A DNA stretch of 64,000 nucleotides from Ktedonobacter racemifer DSM 44963 (GCF_000178855.1 NZ_ADVG01000003.1:2046001-2110000), one strand, 5' to 3'; shown: positions 55,086 through 63,847, counted from the first letter of the stretch. The notes: generated from the letters alone by a model not told the origin. Translations and numbers: made by a program.

Positions 55086-56453
55086 TTAATGACTGCCAAT
55101 GGAAGCCTTATACGCCCTGCGTCGCTCCCTCTGATTTGCGAGTGCTCTTTGGTCCACCGCATCGGGATCGACTCTTCGTATGAGCTCCGCATGGAGCTCA
55201 GCTATGATAGATGCATAATCGGAAACAGTTGAGAGATCGTGCATCTCTAAAGGATCAGCGTCAAGGTCGAACAATTGTGCAGGGAAAGAAGGATAATAGA
55301 TGTATTTAAAGCGCCCCTTTCGAATCATAAAGATGCCGTGACTCACACCGTGTGCATGATACTGGCTCAAGATACTCTCCGAAACGGGCCGGTATTCCTG
55401 TCCTTGAGCTACAGAAAGAAAAGAACGCCCCTGCCAGACTGGATCTGGGGCGACACCAACCGCCTCGGCGATAGTGGGTGCCAGGTCAATAAGCGATATA
55501 GGGTCCGAGCGAACCGCATTCCGAGCGATGGTTGGTCCCGCCATGATCAACGGAATGCCCACGGATTGTTCATACATCGCGCTCTTCCACCACAGTTCAT
55601 GATCTCCAAGTAACTCACCGTGATCACTCGTGTAGACGATAAGTGTATTTTCAGCCAGCCCACTCTGTTCAAGGGCCTGTACAACACGCCCTATCTGGTT
55701 GTCTATATAGGTTACCAATCCATAATAGGCAGCGCGGGTACGACGGAGGATAGATTCATCAAGGTTGCGTCCATCAAAATGGTTACGCAGTTCTTCCATG
55801 GCTGGATGATATTCCTTCGATGGATAATCATATGGAAGGTCAACCCTGTCTTCCGGGTACAAGTCATAGAATGAAGGAGGGGCAATAAGCGGAAAATGAG
55901 GAGGAAGATAATTCAACCATAACACCCAGGGGGATTCTTGTTGTCCAGCCTCACTCGCAATAAAATCGATCGCTGCCTGTGTCTCCAACTCTGTACTCTG
56001 CACCCAGGAATCGCCAGAACCGGCTTCTTCAAACCGACTCCGCGCCTGCTCGCGCTTTTGAACTGGCTCGCGGTATAATCCGGCTGGATCATTGCCTGTT
56101 TGGCGTGGATAACGCTGATCCATAAAACCATTGGTCTTTGAAGGGTCAAAATGCAATTTGCCAATTGTTACAACTTTGACACCCCGTTCATCTAGATAAC
56201 TTCCCCAACTGTTTGGTGTCCCGCTATAGGGCTTGTCATTATCCCAGTATTCAATTTCGTGAACATGTCGACCTGTAGCGAAACTTGCCCGGCTCGGAAT
56301 ACAAAGAGGACTGTTGCAGTAGGCATTGGTAAAACGTGTGCCCTTCCTGCCCAAGTTGTCCAGATATGGCGTCTGCACAACGGGATGTCCAGAACATCCC
56401 ATTGCATCACGACGATGCTCGTCGCTCATAATGAGTAGAACATTCAATCTCAT
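55086..56453 (-). CDS. Sulfatase E, Cys-type (CIPSR)
   Basis: The 455-residue protein starts MRLNVLLIMSDEHRRD (metal Asp 11), and has formylglycine motif CIPSR with C51 followed by ASFATGRH, and YTSDHGELLGDHELWWKS. The layout is like arylsulfatase/choline-sulfatase-type enzymes. No signal peptide is seen. It is the first gene after the operator-bearing promoter at 56.7 kb and probably heads the E-transporter-D unit. Confidence 0.9.
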   Translation of the reverse strand: MRLNVLLIMSDEHRRDAMGCSGHPVVQTPYLDNLGRKGTRFTNAYCNSPLCIPSRASFATGRHVHEIEYWDNDKPYSGTPNSWGSYLDERGVKVVTIGKLHFDPSKTNGFMDQRYPRQTGNDPAGLYREPVQKREQARSRFEEAGSGDSWVQSTELETQAAIDFIASEAGQQESPWVLWLNYLPPHFPLIAPPSFYDLYPEDRVDLPYDYPSKEYHPAMEELRNHFDGRNLDESILRRTRAAYYGLVTYIDNQIGRVVQALEQSGLAENTLIVYTSDHGELLGDHELWWKSAMYEQSVGIPLIMAGPTIARNAVRSDPISLIDLAPTIAEAVGVAPDPVWQGRSFLSVAQGQEYRPVSESILSQYHAHGVSHGIFMIRKGRFKYIYYPSFPAQLFDLDADPLEMHDLSTVSDYASIIAELHAELIRRVDPDAVDQRALANQRERRRAYKASIGSH

Positions 56454-56660
56454 GGGCTCCTTTGCTCATGTCCACCTCGCCCAAATTGTTTGTATGCTGC
56501 CCATCCGTGTAGAGGCAGCATACCTCCATTTCAGTGACGAGAGGCCACTCAAAAATGAATATTTGGCGATGACGTTGATCGCCATCAGTACGCTCACAGG
56601 CAGTGTGACAACGCAAAGACAAAGCGACAATGCGCCAACACTATCCCAATTACTCGTAGA

Positions 56661-56706
56661 TTACTCGTGTAATTAATAAGTAACATAAAATCGTTCTGTT
56701 TGTCAA
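56661..56706 (-). promoter_or_regulatory. Promoter with operator-like inverted repeat, copy B (sulfatase E)
   Basis: On the minus strand TTGACA (56706-56701), an 18-base spacer, TACTTA (56682-56677), then TTACACGAGTAA (56672-56661). All spacings equal those of copy A at 48.5 kb although surrounding bases have diverged, which suggests selection before the duplication decayed. The repeat would overlap the transcription start and suit repression by the LacI protein at 48.7-49.8 kb. Confidence 0.6.
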
Positions 56707-57060
56707 GGGGATGAAGTCCCGTCCCGACGCCCACGACATGCGCAATGAGTTTGCAGAAGAGTTTCTGCCTGCCTTCATAAGTCTTCGTTAGCCCAACAGG
56801 GAAAAGGAGCGGGTCAAAGCGAGGATAAATGGAGGGATGAAAGGGAAAACGAGGATGAGGAGCAGGGAGATAAAGAACGGTCAAGCAAAGCAGACAGGAG
56901 AGGCTGCTCGGAGAAGCAGGCTTGTCCGAGGAAGGAGATGAAGCCTGCAGACAGAGGGAGTGTCAGGCTGTAGCTGGTAAATTGGCTGACAGGTGAGCAG
57001 GTTTTGAGGTGAAACGTGAGCAATCGGTGCGAAGAGTGAGCAGAAGCGAGCAGGACGCTT

Positions 57061-57089
57061 GAGGAAATCGCTCAGAGAGCGATTTCCTC
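57061..57089. other. Perfect 13-bp hairpin in the gap before the DHFR-like gene
   Basis: GAGGAAATCGCTC and GAGCGATTTCCTC pair fully around an AGA loop. The 56,710-57,340 gap is purine-rich on the plus strand and otherwise has no gene I can support. The hairpin could be a leader element for the gene at 57,341 or a terminator of something lost. Confidence 0.5.
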
Positions 57090-57340
57090 CGCTCGACGGT
57101 TGTAAATTGTGAGATCTGGCAGAACTGACGACAATGGGGACATGAATCCTGGTCTTGTCCTGACAAGCCAAATTTCGAGCAGTTTTTTCTGACGAGAATG
57201 CGACACTGCTTCCCCTTGCAAGAGAAGAATACCATGAAAAAAGCATTTTGCCGGTTTCTGCAGTCACGGCAAGAAGAGGTGAGGAGAACAGTGAAGAGGC
57301 TCGCTTTTGCAGAGAGCCAATGAAAAAAAGGAGAAATCGT

Positions 57341-57937
57341 ATGGGGAAAATTATTGTCTACAACATCATCTCACTGGATGGGTATCACACGGGCCCAGGC
57401 AATGATGTCTCGGTCATGTTCCCGGTGATGGGTGGCAGAGCCTTTAACGGCTATAATGCTGAACTGCTGCGTACAGCCGATACATTTCTTGTGGGTCGTG
57501 TTTCCCACGAGCTGTTCCACGGTTACTGGCCGAAGGTCGCCGAGAATCCAGATTCTGATGAATGGACAGACGAACAGAGGGAGATCATCCAGGAGAGCAA
57601 GTCCGTCAACAACATCGTCGTCTCAGATACGCTGACAGGAAACTGGCCCAATTACCGCATCATCAGGCGGGCAGACGCGTACCAGCAGATTGCCGAACTC
57701 AAACGCCAACCAGGCAAAGATATTTTGATTACAGGCAGCAGGACCCTGTGGAACGATCTGCTGGCGCATGATCTGGTTGATGAGATCCATCTGATGATTG
57801 GCAACATCGTCTTAGGCGAAGGAGTCCCTGTCTTCGTGGGCAAGCCGGACGCGTCGCTTCGGCTCATGGAAGTCCGCCGTTGGGAGGACTCCGATAACAT
57901 CCTTGTGCGTTACGAAGTCCTCCACAAAAGCGTGTGA
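57341..57937 (+). CDS. Dihydrofolate reductase/RibD C-terminal family protein
   Basis: The ~198-residue protein has the DHFR-fold pattern NIISLDGYHTGPGND at the start, TFLVGRVSHELF near 49-60, KDILITGSRTLWNDLLAHDLVDEIHLMI near 126-153 and a C-terminal beta strand. Many such proteins are uncharacterised reductases related to RibD. ATG 57341 with AAGGAG upstream is chosen over the longer frame. It stands alone. Confidence 0.85.
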   Translation: MGKIIVYNIISLDGYHTGPGNDVSVMFPVMGGRAFNGYNAELLRTADTFLVGRVSHELFHGYWPKVAENPDSDEWTDEQREIIQESKSVNNIVVSDTLTGNWPNYRIIRRADAYQQIAELKRQPGKDILITGSRTLWNDLLAHDLVDEIHLMIGNIVLGEGVPVFVGKPDASLRLMEVRRWEDSDNILVRYEVLHKSV

Positions 57938-58026
57938 ACGCATACGTCGATGGAAACTGACCGAAAGGATACTTTGACATCTCTTGAGGTAGACTTTATC
58001 CAAATTTGACAGACAACATGTTGTGA

Positions 58027-58737
58027 CTAAGCAGCAAAAGCGAGCGTCTCCACGAGGCGGTCGAAAAGGGCTCGTGGAATTTGCACTGTGTCGGCATCTA
58101 GGGGCGACACCGAAAAAAAGGTGGAGGGCCACAGATGCTGACGAACGAAGGCAAGCGTATCGGAAAAGGTCGGCAAGGTTTTGCTGTACTAAGCCGCCTG
58201 CCGAACCGGAAACACTTGCCCTCCCAACAACTGATGAGCAAAAATGGTGACGAGCGAAAACAGTCCCAACAATGCAGGAGTCGTGCGCGCAATCGCCAAA
58301 TCCGACCATTGGCGCTGCGTCTCGACCCCCAAATGGTCACGTACCTCATGAAAGGTCACTTCCAGCGACCAGCGCAAGACAAACTACGCCACCATTTGGG
58401 TTGCATCGGCGTTTTGATCAGTGCACAACAGGGCTGTGGGCTCGTATTGGCCTTGAGGGTCGCGAATGAGCACTCACCGGATGGCAACCGGAGGAACAGG
58501 AGATTGATACCACAGCGCTGTGCCCGTGGCGATTTCCATCTCGCGTGTCGCTCCCCCATACCAGGACAGCGTGTGTTTCTGCCACGGCGTGCTGGGATCG
58601 CTGAGCCGCGCAGCCAGCTTGGGCTGGGCTTTGCCCTTGTGGGCAGTGCGACCACGTTTTCCAGCGGTGCAAGCCGGGGCAGGATCGTAGAGACAGGCAT
58701 CCAGGCGCAAACGCGTGATGAGGCTCGTGTTGGGCAG
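58027..58737 (-). pseudogene. IS701-like transposase C-terminus with three in-frame stop codons
   Basis: The 237 codons keep one frame and read as the C-terminal half of an IS4/IS701-like transposase: RLRLDACLYDPAPA, WYGGATREMEIATGTALWYQ, RWSLEVTFHEVRDHLGVETQ and QRQWSDLAIARTTPALLGL. Three stops interrupt it: TGA (58474), TAG (58378) and TAG (58189). Each stands where relatives have Trp. The 5' half is missing, cut next to the metalloprotease stop. Confidence 0.8.
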
Positions 58738-58757
58738 GCGAGAGACGTTATCCCCCC

Positions 58758-59381
58758 TTATTGAATCCAGATCGGCATTTCTTCGTGTTCTATGCCAAAG
58801 TGATGAGCCACTTCATGGAGGATCGTTTTTCTGACCTGCGCACGGATACGATCAAGATCGCCGTGACAATAGTCTTCAATAGCGCGTTGATAGATGGTGA
58901 TACGCTCGGGCAAGAGCGAGTAGTGGCTTCCATAAGAGGCGAGCGGGACGCCCTGATACAATCCCAACAGAAGACGCCCATCACCAGTACCTACTCTTTC
59001 GAGGGTCTTGGCATCCGGCTCATCTTCGATCAAGATTGCCAGATTGTCCATGTGCTTCTGAAACTCGTCAGGAATGGAATTGACAGCCTCCTGGACCAGC
59101 CGGTCAAAAACGTCAGGTTGCAACCTGGTTTTGCGGTTGCCTGGCTTTTTTGTTTGCGCTTTCTCATACACATTCGCTGATGGTCTGTTCTTCGCTGTAT
59201 GTGTAGCAGTCGAGCGAACCTTTGACAGATATCCCATTCCGACGATGAGGAAGAGTACCAGACCACTGGTGATCAGGAGCGCGGAGGAGTTACCTATCGT
59301 ACGAGACAGGGTAATATACAGGACAAAGAAAGAGCAGAAGCCGAAGAAGAGGGAAACGAGCAGTTTTACTATGACGACCAC
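58758..59381 (-). CDS. Membrane-anchored MMP-like zincin metallopeptidase
   Basis: The 207-residue protein has two hydrophobic spans at ~3-25 and ~32-50, a basic linker, and a zincin domain with HEVAHHFGIEH (HExxHxxGxxH, three His ligands) near 190-200. The domain is of the short MMP-like/DUF1025 type. The start codon is GTG 59381. It is preceded within 10 bases by the stop of a 39-codon frame that may be its leader. The substrate is unknown; the active site probably faces the cytoplasm. Confidence 0.8.
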   Translation of the reverse strand: MVVIVKLLVSLFFGFCSFFVLYITLSRTIGNSSALLITSGLVLFLIVGMGYLSKVRSTATHTAKNRPSANVYEKAQTKKPGNRKTRLQPDVFDRLVQEAVNSIPDEFQKHMDNLAILIEDEPDAKTLERVGTGDGRLLLGLYQGVPLASYGSHYSLLPERITIYQRAIEDYCHGDLDRIRAQVRKTILHEVAHHFGIEHEEMPIWIQ

Positions 59382-59387
59382 CCACTT

Positions 59388-59507
59388 CTACGTCTTCTTG
59401 TGAGTATGCATTGGCTGATTCGTCTTACCTGACCCGGCTGCATTCTTGCCAGGAGCATTCAGATCGCCAGCATCATCAGAAGAGTGAGCAGACTTCATCG
59501 TTGTCAT
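59388..59507 (-). CDS. Possible 39-residue protein before the metalloprotease
   Basis: ATG 59507 has GAGGGGG seven bases upstream and runs to TAG 59388, encoding a hydrophilic Ser/Ala/Lys/Asn-rich peptide with no fold cues. Its stop is 6 bases before the GTG of the metalloprotease, so it could be a leader peptide. It may also be chance. Confidence 0.35.
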   Translation of the reverse strand: MTTMKSAHSSDDAGDLNAPGKNAAGSGKTNQPMHTHKKT

Positions 59508-59708
59508 CGTTGACCCCCTCTTATCTTGGAGACTATTTCACTCTTACTAAAGAGAGACGTCGCTTCCCTTGCGCCATTAAAGAGGAGGCTTACAGGAGGG
59601 CGAATATGCGCTTTCTACCCAGTATCTATAGTCTCAGGTAGATTCGACAAGACAAATAAATTCTTTCCTGGTACGCTATGGCGGTCATTAGCTGAAAAGA
59701 AAGGATAA

Positions 59709-60245
59709 ATGCAGATGGACGAAACCGAAGAGAGGCTTCTTGTCCTTATGAAAGCGCTCACGTCGGAGCGAAAACATCGTTGGGCTGCATGTCTTTCTGA
59801 AGAAGCATTGCTAGAAGCGGAAGCAATGCTCGGCTTCCCGTTACCATCGCTTTTGAGACGAATCTATCGAGAGGTGGGCGATGGAGCGTTCGGTCTCTCG
59901 CTACTACACAATGGATGTGATGAATGTGCAATGTCTCTCATCGAGAGTTATATCGAGCTTCGGTCTGCGAGCGTGGGTGGTATAGAAGAAAGAGTATGGC
60001 CTGAAAAGCTGCTGATCATCTATGACCATGGGTGTAATAGCTACTCGTGCGTCGATTGCGCTCATCCTGAACATCGTGTTCTTATGAATGATAACAGCAG
60101 AGATCCGAATATACACGTTCTTGAAGCGCCTTCAATAGAGCAATGGCTTCAGAGGCTTCTTGATGGAACGCTTTTTTTGCCTTGTGATTGGAATGCGGCG
60201 GAAAAGCTTCTCTTTCAGCGGGCACGCTTCATCAACGTTGTGTAA
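59709..60245 (+). CDS. SMI1/KNR4 (SUKH)-like protein
   Basis: The 178-residue protein contains EAMLGFPLPSLLRRIYREVGDG near 38-59, the core motif of SMI1/KNR4 proteins, followed by LLIIYDHGCNSYSCVDC. SUKH proteins are often immunity proteins to nuclease toxins. AAAGGA precedes two possible ATGs (59709, 59715). No toxin gene is adjacent, so the immunity role is only a family inference. Confidence 0.7.
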   Translation: MQMDETEERLLVLMKALTSERKHRWAACLSEEALLEAEAMLGFPLPSLLRRIYREVGDGAFGLSLLHNGCDECAMSLIESYIELRSASVGGIEERVWPEKLLIIYDHGCNSYSCVDCAHPEHRVLMNDNSRDPNIHVLEAPSIEQWLQRLLDGTLFLPCDWNAAEKLLFQRARFINVV

Positions 60246-60255
60246 GGAGATCTCT

Positions 60256-60552
60256 ATGTCAAATGCTGAGTTTGTAGGCATGTTTTTGAGCGTCCATGAA
60301 ACTGCTCACGAGAGCGGAGGGTTGCCACTTTTGTCATGCGCCACAAGAATGCAGAGTAAAACGCGTTTCGTCGAGGACCATTGTATAGAGGAGAATAGAT
60401 GGCGAATTCTCAACATCTTGCCCTTCTTCGCGAAGGAGTGGAAACCTGGAATCAGTGGAGAAAAGAGTGGGCGGAGGAGGAACGAGAAAATAGTTTGCAG
60501 GCAGCAGGCAATGGATATATCAAGAAACGTTATCCCCATCATGTCGATTTAA
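60256..60552 (+). other. Overlapping frame with good ribosome-binding site
   Basis: ATG 60256 follows AAGGAG and opens a 98-codon frame that overlaps the pentapeptide gene by ~150 bp in another frame. Its codons after 60399 are shadows of that gene, so any real product is the remnant of ~48 codons before it. I report it because the initiation site is strong. Confidence 0.25.
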
Positions 60553-61202
60553 GCGATGCCGATTTGGAAGATTGTGATTTAAGCCTTGCAGACTTGAGTG
60601 GTGCTAATTTGAGAGGTGCCCGTCTCGTTCATGCTAATCTTTTGGGCGCCGATCTCCGCCAGGCTGATCTCTATAGAGCAATCTTAAATATAGCAAAACT
60701 TGAGTATGCAGATTTGAGAGAGTCCTATTTGGTAGAAGCAAGTGTGGCTGATGCCAATCTCTGGAGAGCAGATCTGAGAAATGCCAATCTCTCATGGGCA
60801 AGCTTTTTTCATGCCTTCCTGGTAGAAGCAGATTTACGAGAGGCTGATTTGACGCAAACCAATTTTACATGGGGAGTCCTCTCTGGGGCAAAGGTGCAAG
60901 GGGCCTATAGTAACCATACCATCCTTGGTGATGTTGACCTTTCGAGTGTCAATGGCTTAGAAGAACTTCATTGTAGCCGTCCGCCGCTTATTGACCTTTA
61001 CACGCTGGCACGCTCATCTGGACGTCTCCCAGAGAGCTTCCTTCGTGAGGCGGGTATTGAGAGTGAGATCATCCCTTCATTACTGGCTCTTTTTCATTCC
61101 TATGGAAATGACGATAGTGTGTGGGATCGTGATCTGTCACCATCATCGCCATGGGAGACAAAGCATCGGCTTCAGGAACCTCCTCAGGCGACGGTATGGT
61201 AA
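60399..61202 (+). CDS. Pentapeptide-repeat protein
   Basis: Residues ~48-190 consist of A(D/N)LXX repeats (DADLEDCDLSLADLSGANLR and so on, about 25 units), which form a right-handed quadrilateral helix. After this comes LHCSRPPLIDLYTLARSSGR and FLREAGIESEIIPSLL. In some relatives that segment leads into a TIR domain, but here the protein ends 40 residues later. GAGGAG precedes the ATG. The role is unknown; it may be a truncated signalling or defence protein. Confidence 0.8.
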   Translation: MANSQHLALLREGVETWNQWRKEWAEEERENSLQAAGNGYIKKRYPHHVDLSDADLEDCDLSLADLSGANLRGARLVHANLLGADLRQADLYRAILNIAKLEYADLRESYLVEASVADANLWRADLRNANLSWASFFHAFLVEADLREADLTQTNFTWGVLSGAKVQGAYSNHTILGDVDLSSVNGLEELHCSRPPLIDLYTLARSSGRLPESFLREAGIESEIIPSLLALFHSYGNDDSVWDRDLSPSSPWETKHRLQEPPQATVW

Positions 61203-61432
61203 ACATGGCGAGATCTGTACAAGAGATGATACTCAACGTATGCACGTATGGTAGCATGAGTACCTTCACCTGTTTATGTTTCACTTCAGATGACATGGGC
61301 TACTTGCCCTTTATCAGAGGCAAAATGTGTTCCTCATACCTTTGCGCCTCCTCGACAGGGAAGCATACAGGAATGCCTCAAAAGAACTGGGGCTACACCT
61401 GTGTTTAGCATGAAAGGGTATGAGCGACACTT

Positions 61433-61482
61433 CGCTACATGATGCTTGACGCATTTGGCCAGTTCGAAGTGTGCAAAAGAGG
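61433..61482 (+). repeat. Left arm of a 50-bp imperfect inverted repeat around a pseudogene
   Basis: This segment and 62643-62692 (read on the minus strand) agree at about three of four positions. Both encode a peptide of form MM(L/P)DAFGQ(F/S) followed by xV(C/S)K, with many differences in third codon positions. They flank the oxidase pseudogene. The gap 61203-61432 contains nothing else I recognise. Confidence 0.5.
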
Positions 61483-61509
61483 AACATTATTTTGTGGAAG
61501 GAGGTTGCA

Positions 61510-62556
61510 ATGCAACCTGTCAACCTGTCAGACTATGAAGTGCTCGCGGAGCAGCGGATGGCACACATTCCTTGGGCTTGGGACTATTATCAAGGAGGCA
61601 GTGATGATGAGGTGCGTCTGCGTGCCAACCGAGTTGCCTTCGAGCAACTGCAACTGCGCCCCCGCGTTTTAGTCGACGTCAAAACGATTGACATGCGAAC
61701 GAGCGTGTTAGGCATTCCTGTCAGCATGCCCATCCTGATAGCCCCAACAACTGGACACGGTCTGGCCCACGCTGATGGGGAATGCGCCACTGCGCGCCGT
61801 CCAACAAGCAGACACGCTCATGATCGTGAGTACTCAGTCCACATGTAGTCTGGAAGAGATTGCACAGACGGGGAAGTCACCACGCTGGTTCCAACTCTAC
61901 ATTGACTCCTACCGCCAGGCAGAACATCTGGTCAGACGCGCAGAGAAAGCCGGCTACCAGGGGCTTGTGCTCACGGTGGATGGGCCGCAGCGGGGCAATC
62001 GGGAGAGAGACAGTCGCAACCATCTCGGTGATTTGCTCCAGACGCACTATCCTGCTGTGGGGAGCGGTAATGCTTCTCCTCATATGGAGGAGAGCGGCAA
62101 TGAGGAGGAAACCGCCCAAAACGACTCTCTCACCTAGGAAATCCTTCCCTGGCTCCGCTCTCTCACCTCGCTTCCCATCCTCCTCAAAGGCATTCTCACC
62201 GCAGAAGATGCACGTCTTGCTCTCTCCTATGGAGCCGCTGGGATTATTATCTCCAACCACGGCGGTCGCCAACTCGATAGTGTTGTCACGGGCATTGAAG
62301 CGCTGCCCGAAGTGGTTGAGGCAGTTGCGGGTCGCTGCGAGGTCTACGTCGATGGTGGCATACGTCGGTCCTTAAGGCACTGGCACTCGGTGCTCGTGCT
62401 GTCCTGCTTGGCCGTCCTATTCTCTGGGGCCTGGCAGTCGATGGGGAAAGCGGTGTGTATCATGTCTTACAGCTGTTACGCGCTGAATTCGAACTGGCTA
62501 TGGCTCTGGCAGGCTGCCCGACTCTCTTGAGCATCACTCGCTCTCTCGTCAGATAG
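61510..62556 (+). pseudogene. FMN-dependent alpha-hydroxyacid oxidase, decayed
   Basis: The remains read in order: PWAWDYYQGGSDDEVRLRAN and SMPILIAPTTGHGLAH in frame one; SPRWFQLYIDSYRQAEHLVR and KAGYQGLVLTVDGPQRGNRE in frame two; a TAG at the Trp of SLTWE; then AGIIISNHGGRQLD with the catalytic His-Arg; and finally, in frame three, VLKALALGARAVLLGRPILW. At least two frameshifts and one nonsense codon make it inactive. A good ribosome-binding site (AAGGAGG) is still present before the ATG at 61510. The parent enzyme oxidised lactate, glycolate or mandelate-like acids. Confidence 0.9.
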
Positions 62557-62642
62557 GAAGAGCAACGATCACGAGGACTGCCAATCCTTGTCCAGCATTC
62601 TCCTGAACGCTACGGATCTTCCAGGAGAAACTACCCCGGAAG

Positions 62643-62692
62643 ACTTTTTTGCTTACTTTGGATTGACCAAACGCATCAGGCATCATACAGCG
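62643..62692 (-). repeat. Right arm of the 50-bp imperfect inverted repeat
   Basis: See the partner at 61433. On the minus strand it reads ATGATGCCTGATGCG and continues similarly for ~50 bases. The 62557-62642 gap before it has no gene. Confidence 0.5.
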
Positions 62693-62710
62693 CGGTATCG
62701 GGTATGAGCC

Positions 62711-62845
62711 ACCATACACTTGAGATGGAACCAATGACCACGTGTGTGGACGGAAGCAACATTTTGCTCCCCAGCTTGTTGGGGGTCCGAAATTACCAAA
62801 ATTTGGTATTCTATTATTTGTAGAATTACCTGTTCAAAAAAAACT
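62711..62845. repeat. Dispersed repeat, interrupted copy, left part
   Basis: It matches 26840-26966, including ACCATACACTT and TTTGGTATTCTATTATTTG, up to the A-run. There an 827-bp element with inverted ends begins. The right part resumes at 63673. Confidence 0.75.
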
Positions 62846-63672
62846 AGGATGGCAAACCTGATCTGCAGGGGCGGTGTTCCAAAAATATTTTGAAGTTAAC
62901 GATCAGGAGATCTCTGACACTTTTGGCAACGTATTTGAGCTATGTAGCTCAGTTTTTCGAGAAAGAAAAAAAAGACAACTTCCGAGAGAAAGGAGGAAAC
63001 CGATCGGTGCAAGCCAGAAGTTTGGACCAAAAGAGAAAGACAGAGCTGGAAGGTGACGACTGGGCATGCCAAAGCCAGCAAAAACCATGGTGAATAAGTC
63101 AAAGATCAAGCTCATGAGGAAACCGAGAACAGCAAGAACGATACTGAACCCCAACAATGCTCTGGACTTCTTTCCTCTTCTGAGAAGCACGCTGAACGCA
63201 GCTCCCATTGGGAGAAGAATTGCGAGCCAGTAAAGCACCACCGCTCCCGCAACAAAGTACTGAATATTTGGAGGCGATGTTACTGCCATACCCCAAAGTG
63301 ATTGTGACCTTGCGACATCATATGAGTTGACAAAGATATACGGTAGGAAGAAATTGATAAGTACTACAGCGGGACCCACGATGCCAAAAATTGCCCAAAT
63401 AAGATGAGAAGAAGGTCTACCTGACATTTTATTTCCTTTAAGCCAATCAGCAATGACTAATCATAGACGCAGCAGTTCCCACTGGCTAGAGTGGCTCTCC
63501 TCTTCGGCGAAATGCGGAGGTGAGATTTGGCGCTCTCCTTCCATTGGCCTCAGATGGAAAAACCTTGGTATGGGTATGAACAGCCCTTTTTCCGCGCACT
63601 ACGGCAGCAATCAGCTTTTTAACCAGATTGTTAGTTTTCAGTATACCCCATTTAGATCAGGTTTGCCTTCCT
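62846..63672. mobile_element. 827-bp element with 19-bp terminal inverted repeats
   Basis: The left end AGGATGGCAAACCTGATCT (62846-62864) and the inverted right end AGGAAGGCAAACCTGATCT (63654-63672) differ at one of 19 bases. Both sides are flanked by A-runs (CAAAAAAA and GAAAAAAA) that may be a target duplication. The related repeat at 26.8-27.1 kb lacks the insertion. It carries one membrane-protein gene and no transposase, so it would be mobilised in trans. Confidence 0.75.
62903..63427 (-). CDS. Four-span membrane protein carried by the 827-bp element
   Basis: The 174-residue protein has four hydrophobic spans (~10-32, ~55-78, ~88-115 and ~135-158) with short loops. It has no motif I recognise. 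Residues RRGKKSR between spans 2 and 3 suggest a cytoplasmic loop. It is the only gene inside the inverted-repeat element, so it is cargo or a decayed part of a larger transposon. The gap 63,428-63,672 has no further gene. Confidence 0.6.
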   Translation of the reverse strand: MSGRPSSHLIWAIFGIVGPAVVLINFFLPYIFVNSYDVARSQSLWGMAVTSPPNIQYFVAGAVVLYWLAILLPMGAAFSVLLRRGKKSRALLGFSIVLAVLGFLMSLIFDLFTMVFAGFGMPSRHLPALSFSFGPNFWLAPIGFLLSLGSCLFFLSRKTELHSSNTLPKVSEIS

Positions 63673-63782
63673 TGAAAAAAAGAGCTCTTGAAAAGTGCCT
63701 CTGGATTCCTCCGGGCACTGCGCTCTTCAGAGGCAGTGCCCGGAGGAATGTCTCATAGCGTATCTTTTAGGAACGCCTGCTT
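63673..63782. repeat. Dispersed repeat, interrupted copy, right part with hairpin
   Basis: It matches 26967-27072: A-run, TTGAAAAG, then the hairpin CCTCCGGGCACTG/CAGTGCCCGGAGG (63705-63743) and GGAACGCCTGC. Relative to the first copy one stem pair changed from T-A to C-G, so the stem is conserved. It continues rightward where the first copy was cut by an IS element. Confidence 0.7.
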
Positions 63783-63847
63783 TTCTCTTGCTGGAGACGT
63801 GCTCTCATTTCTTCTGCTTTCAAGCCTTTTCTTGAGGTGGCGTCTTC

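Noticed and set aside
56881..57267. 128-codon minus-strand frame in the gap before the DHFR-like gene.
   Set aside because: Composition reflects the purine-rich plus strand, with many Ser/Leu/Arg; there is no ribosome-binding site or recognisable motif.
25424..58737. N-terminal transposase fragment at 25.4 kb and C-terminal transposase fragment at 58 kb on opposite strands, as if split by a 33-kb inversion.
   Set aside because: The two halves appear to belong to different transposase families (motifs around the first Asp do not fit the 58-kb type), so they do not join into one gene.
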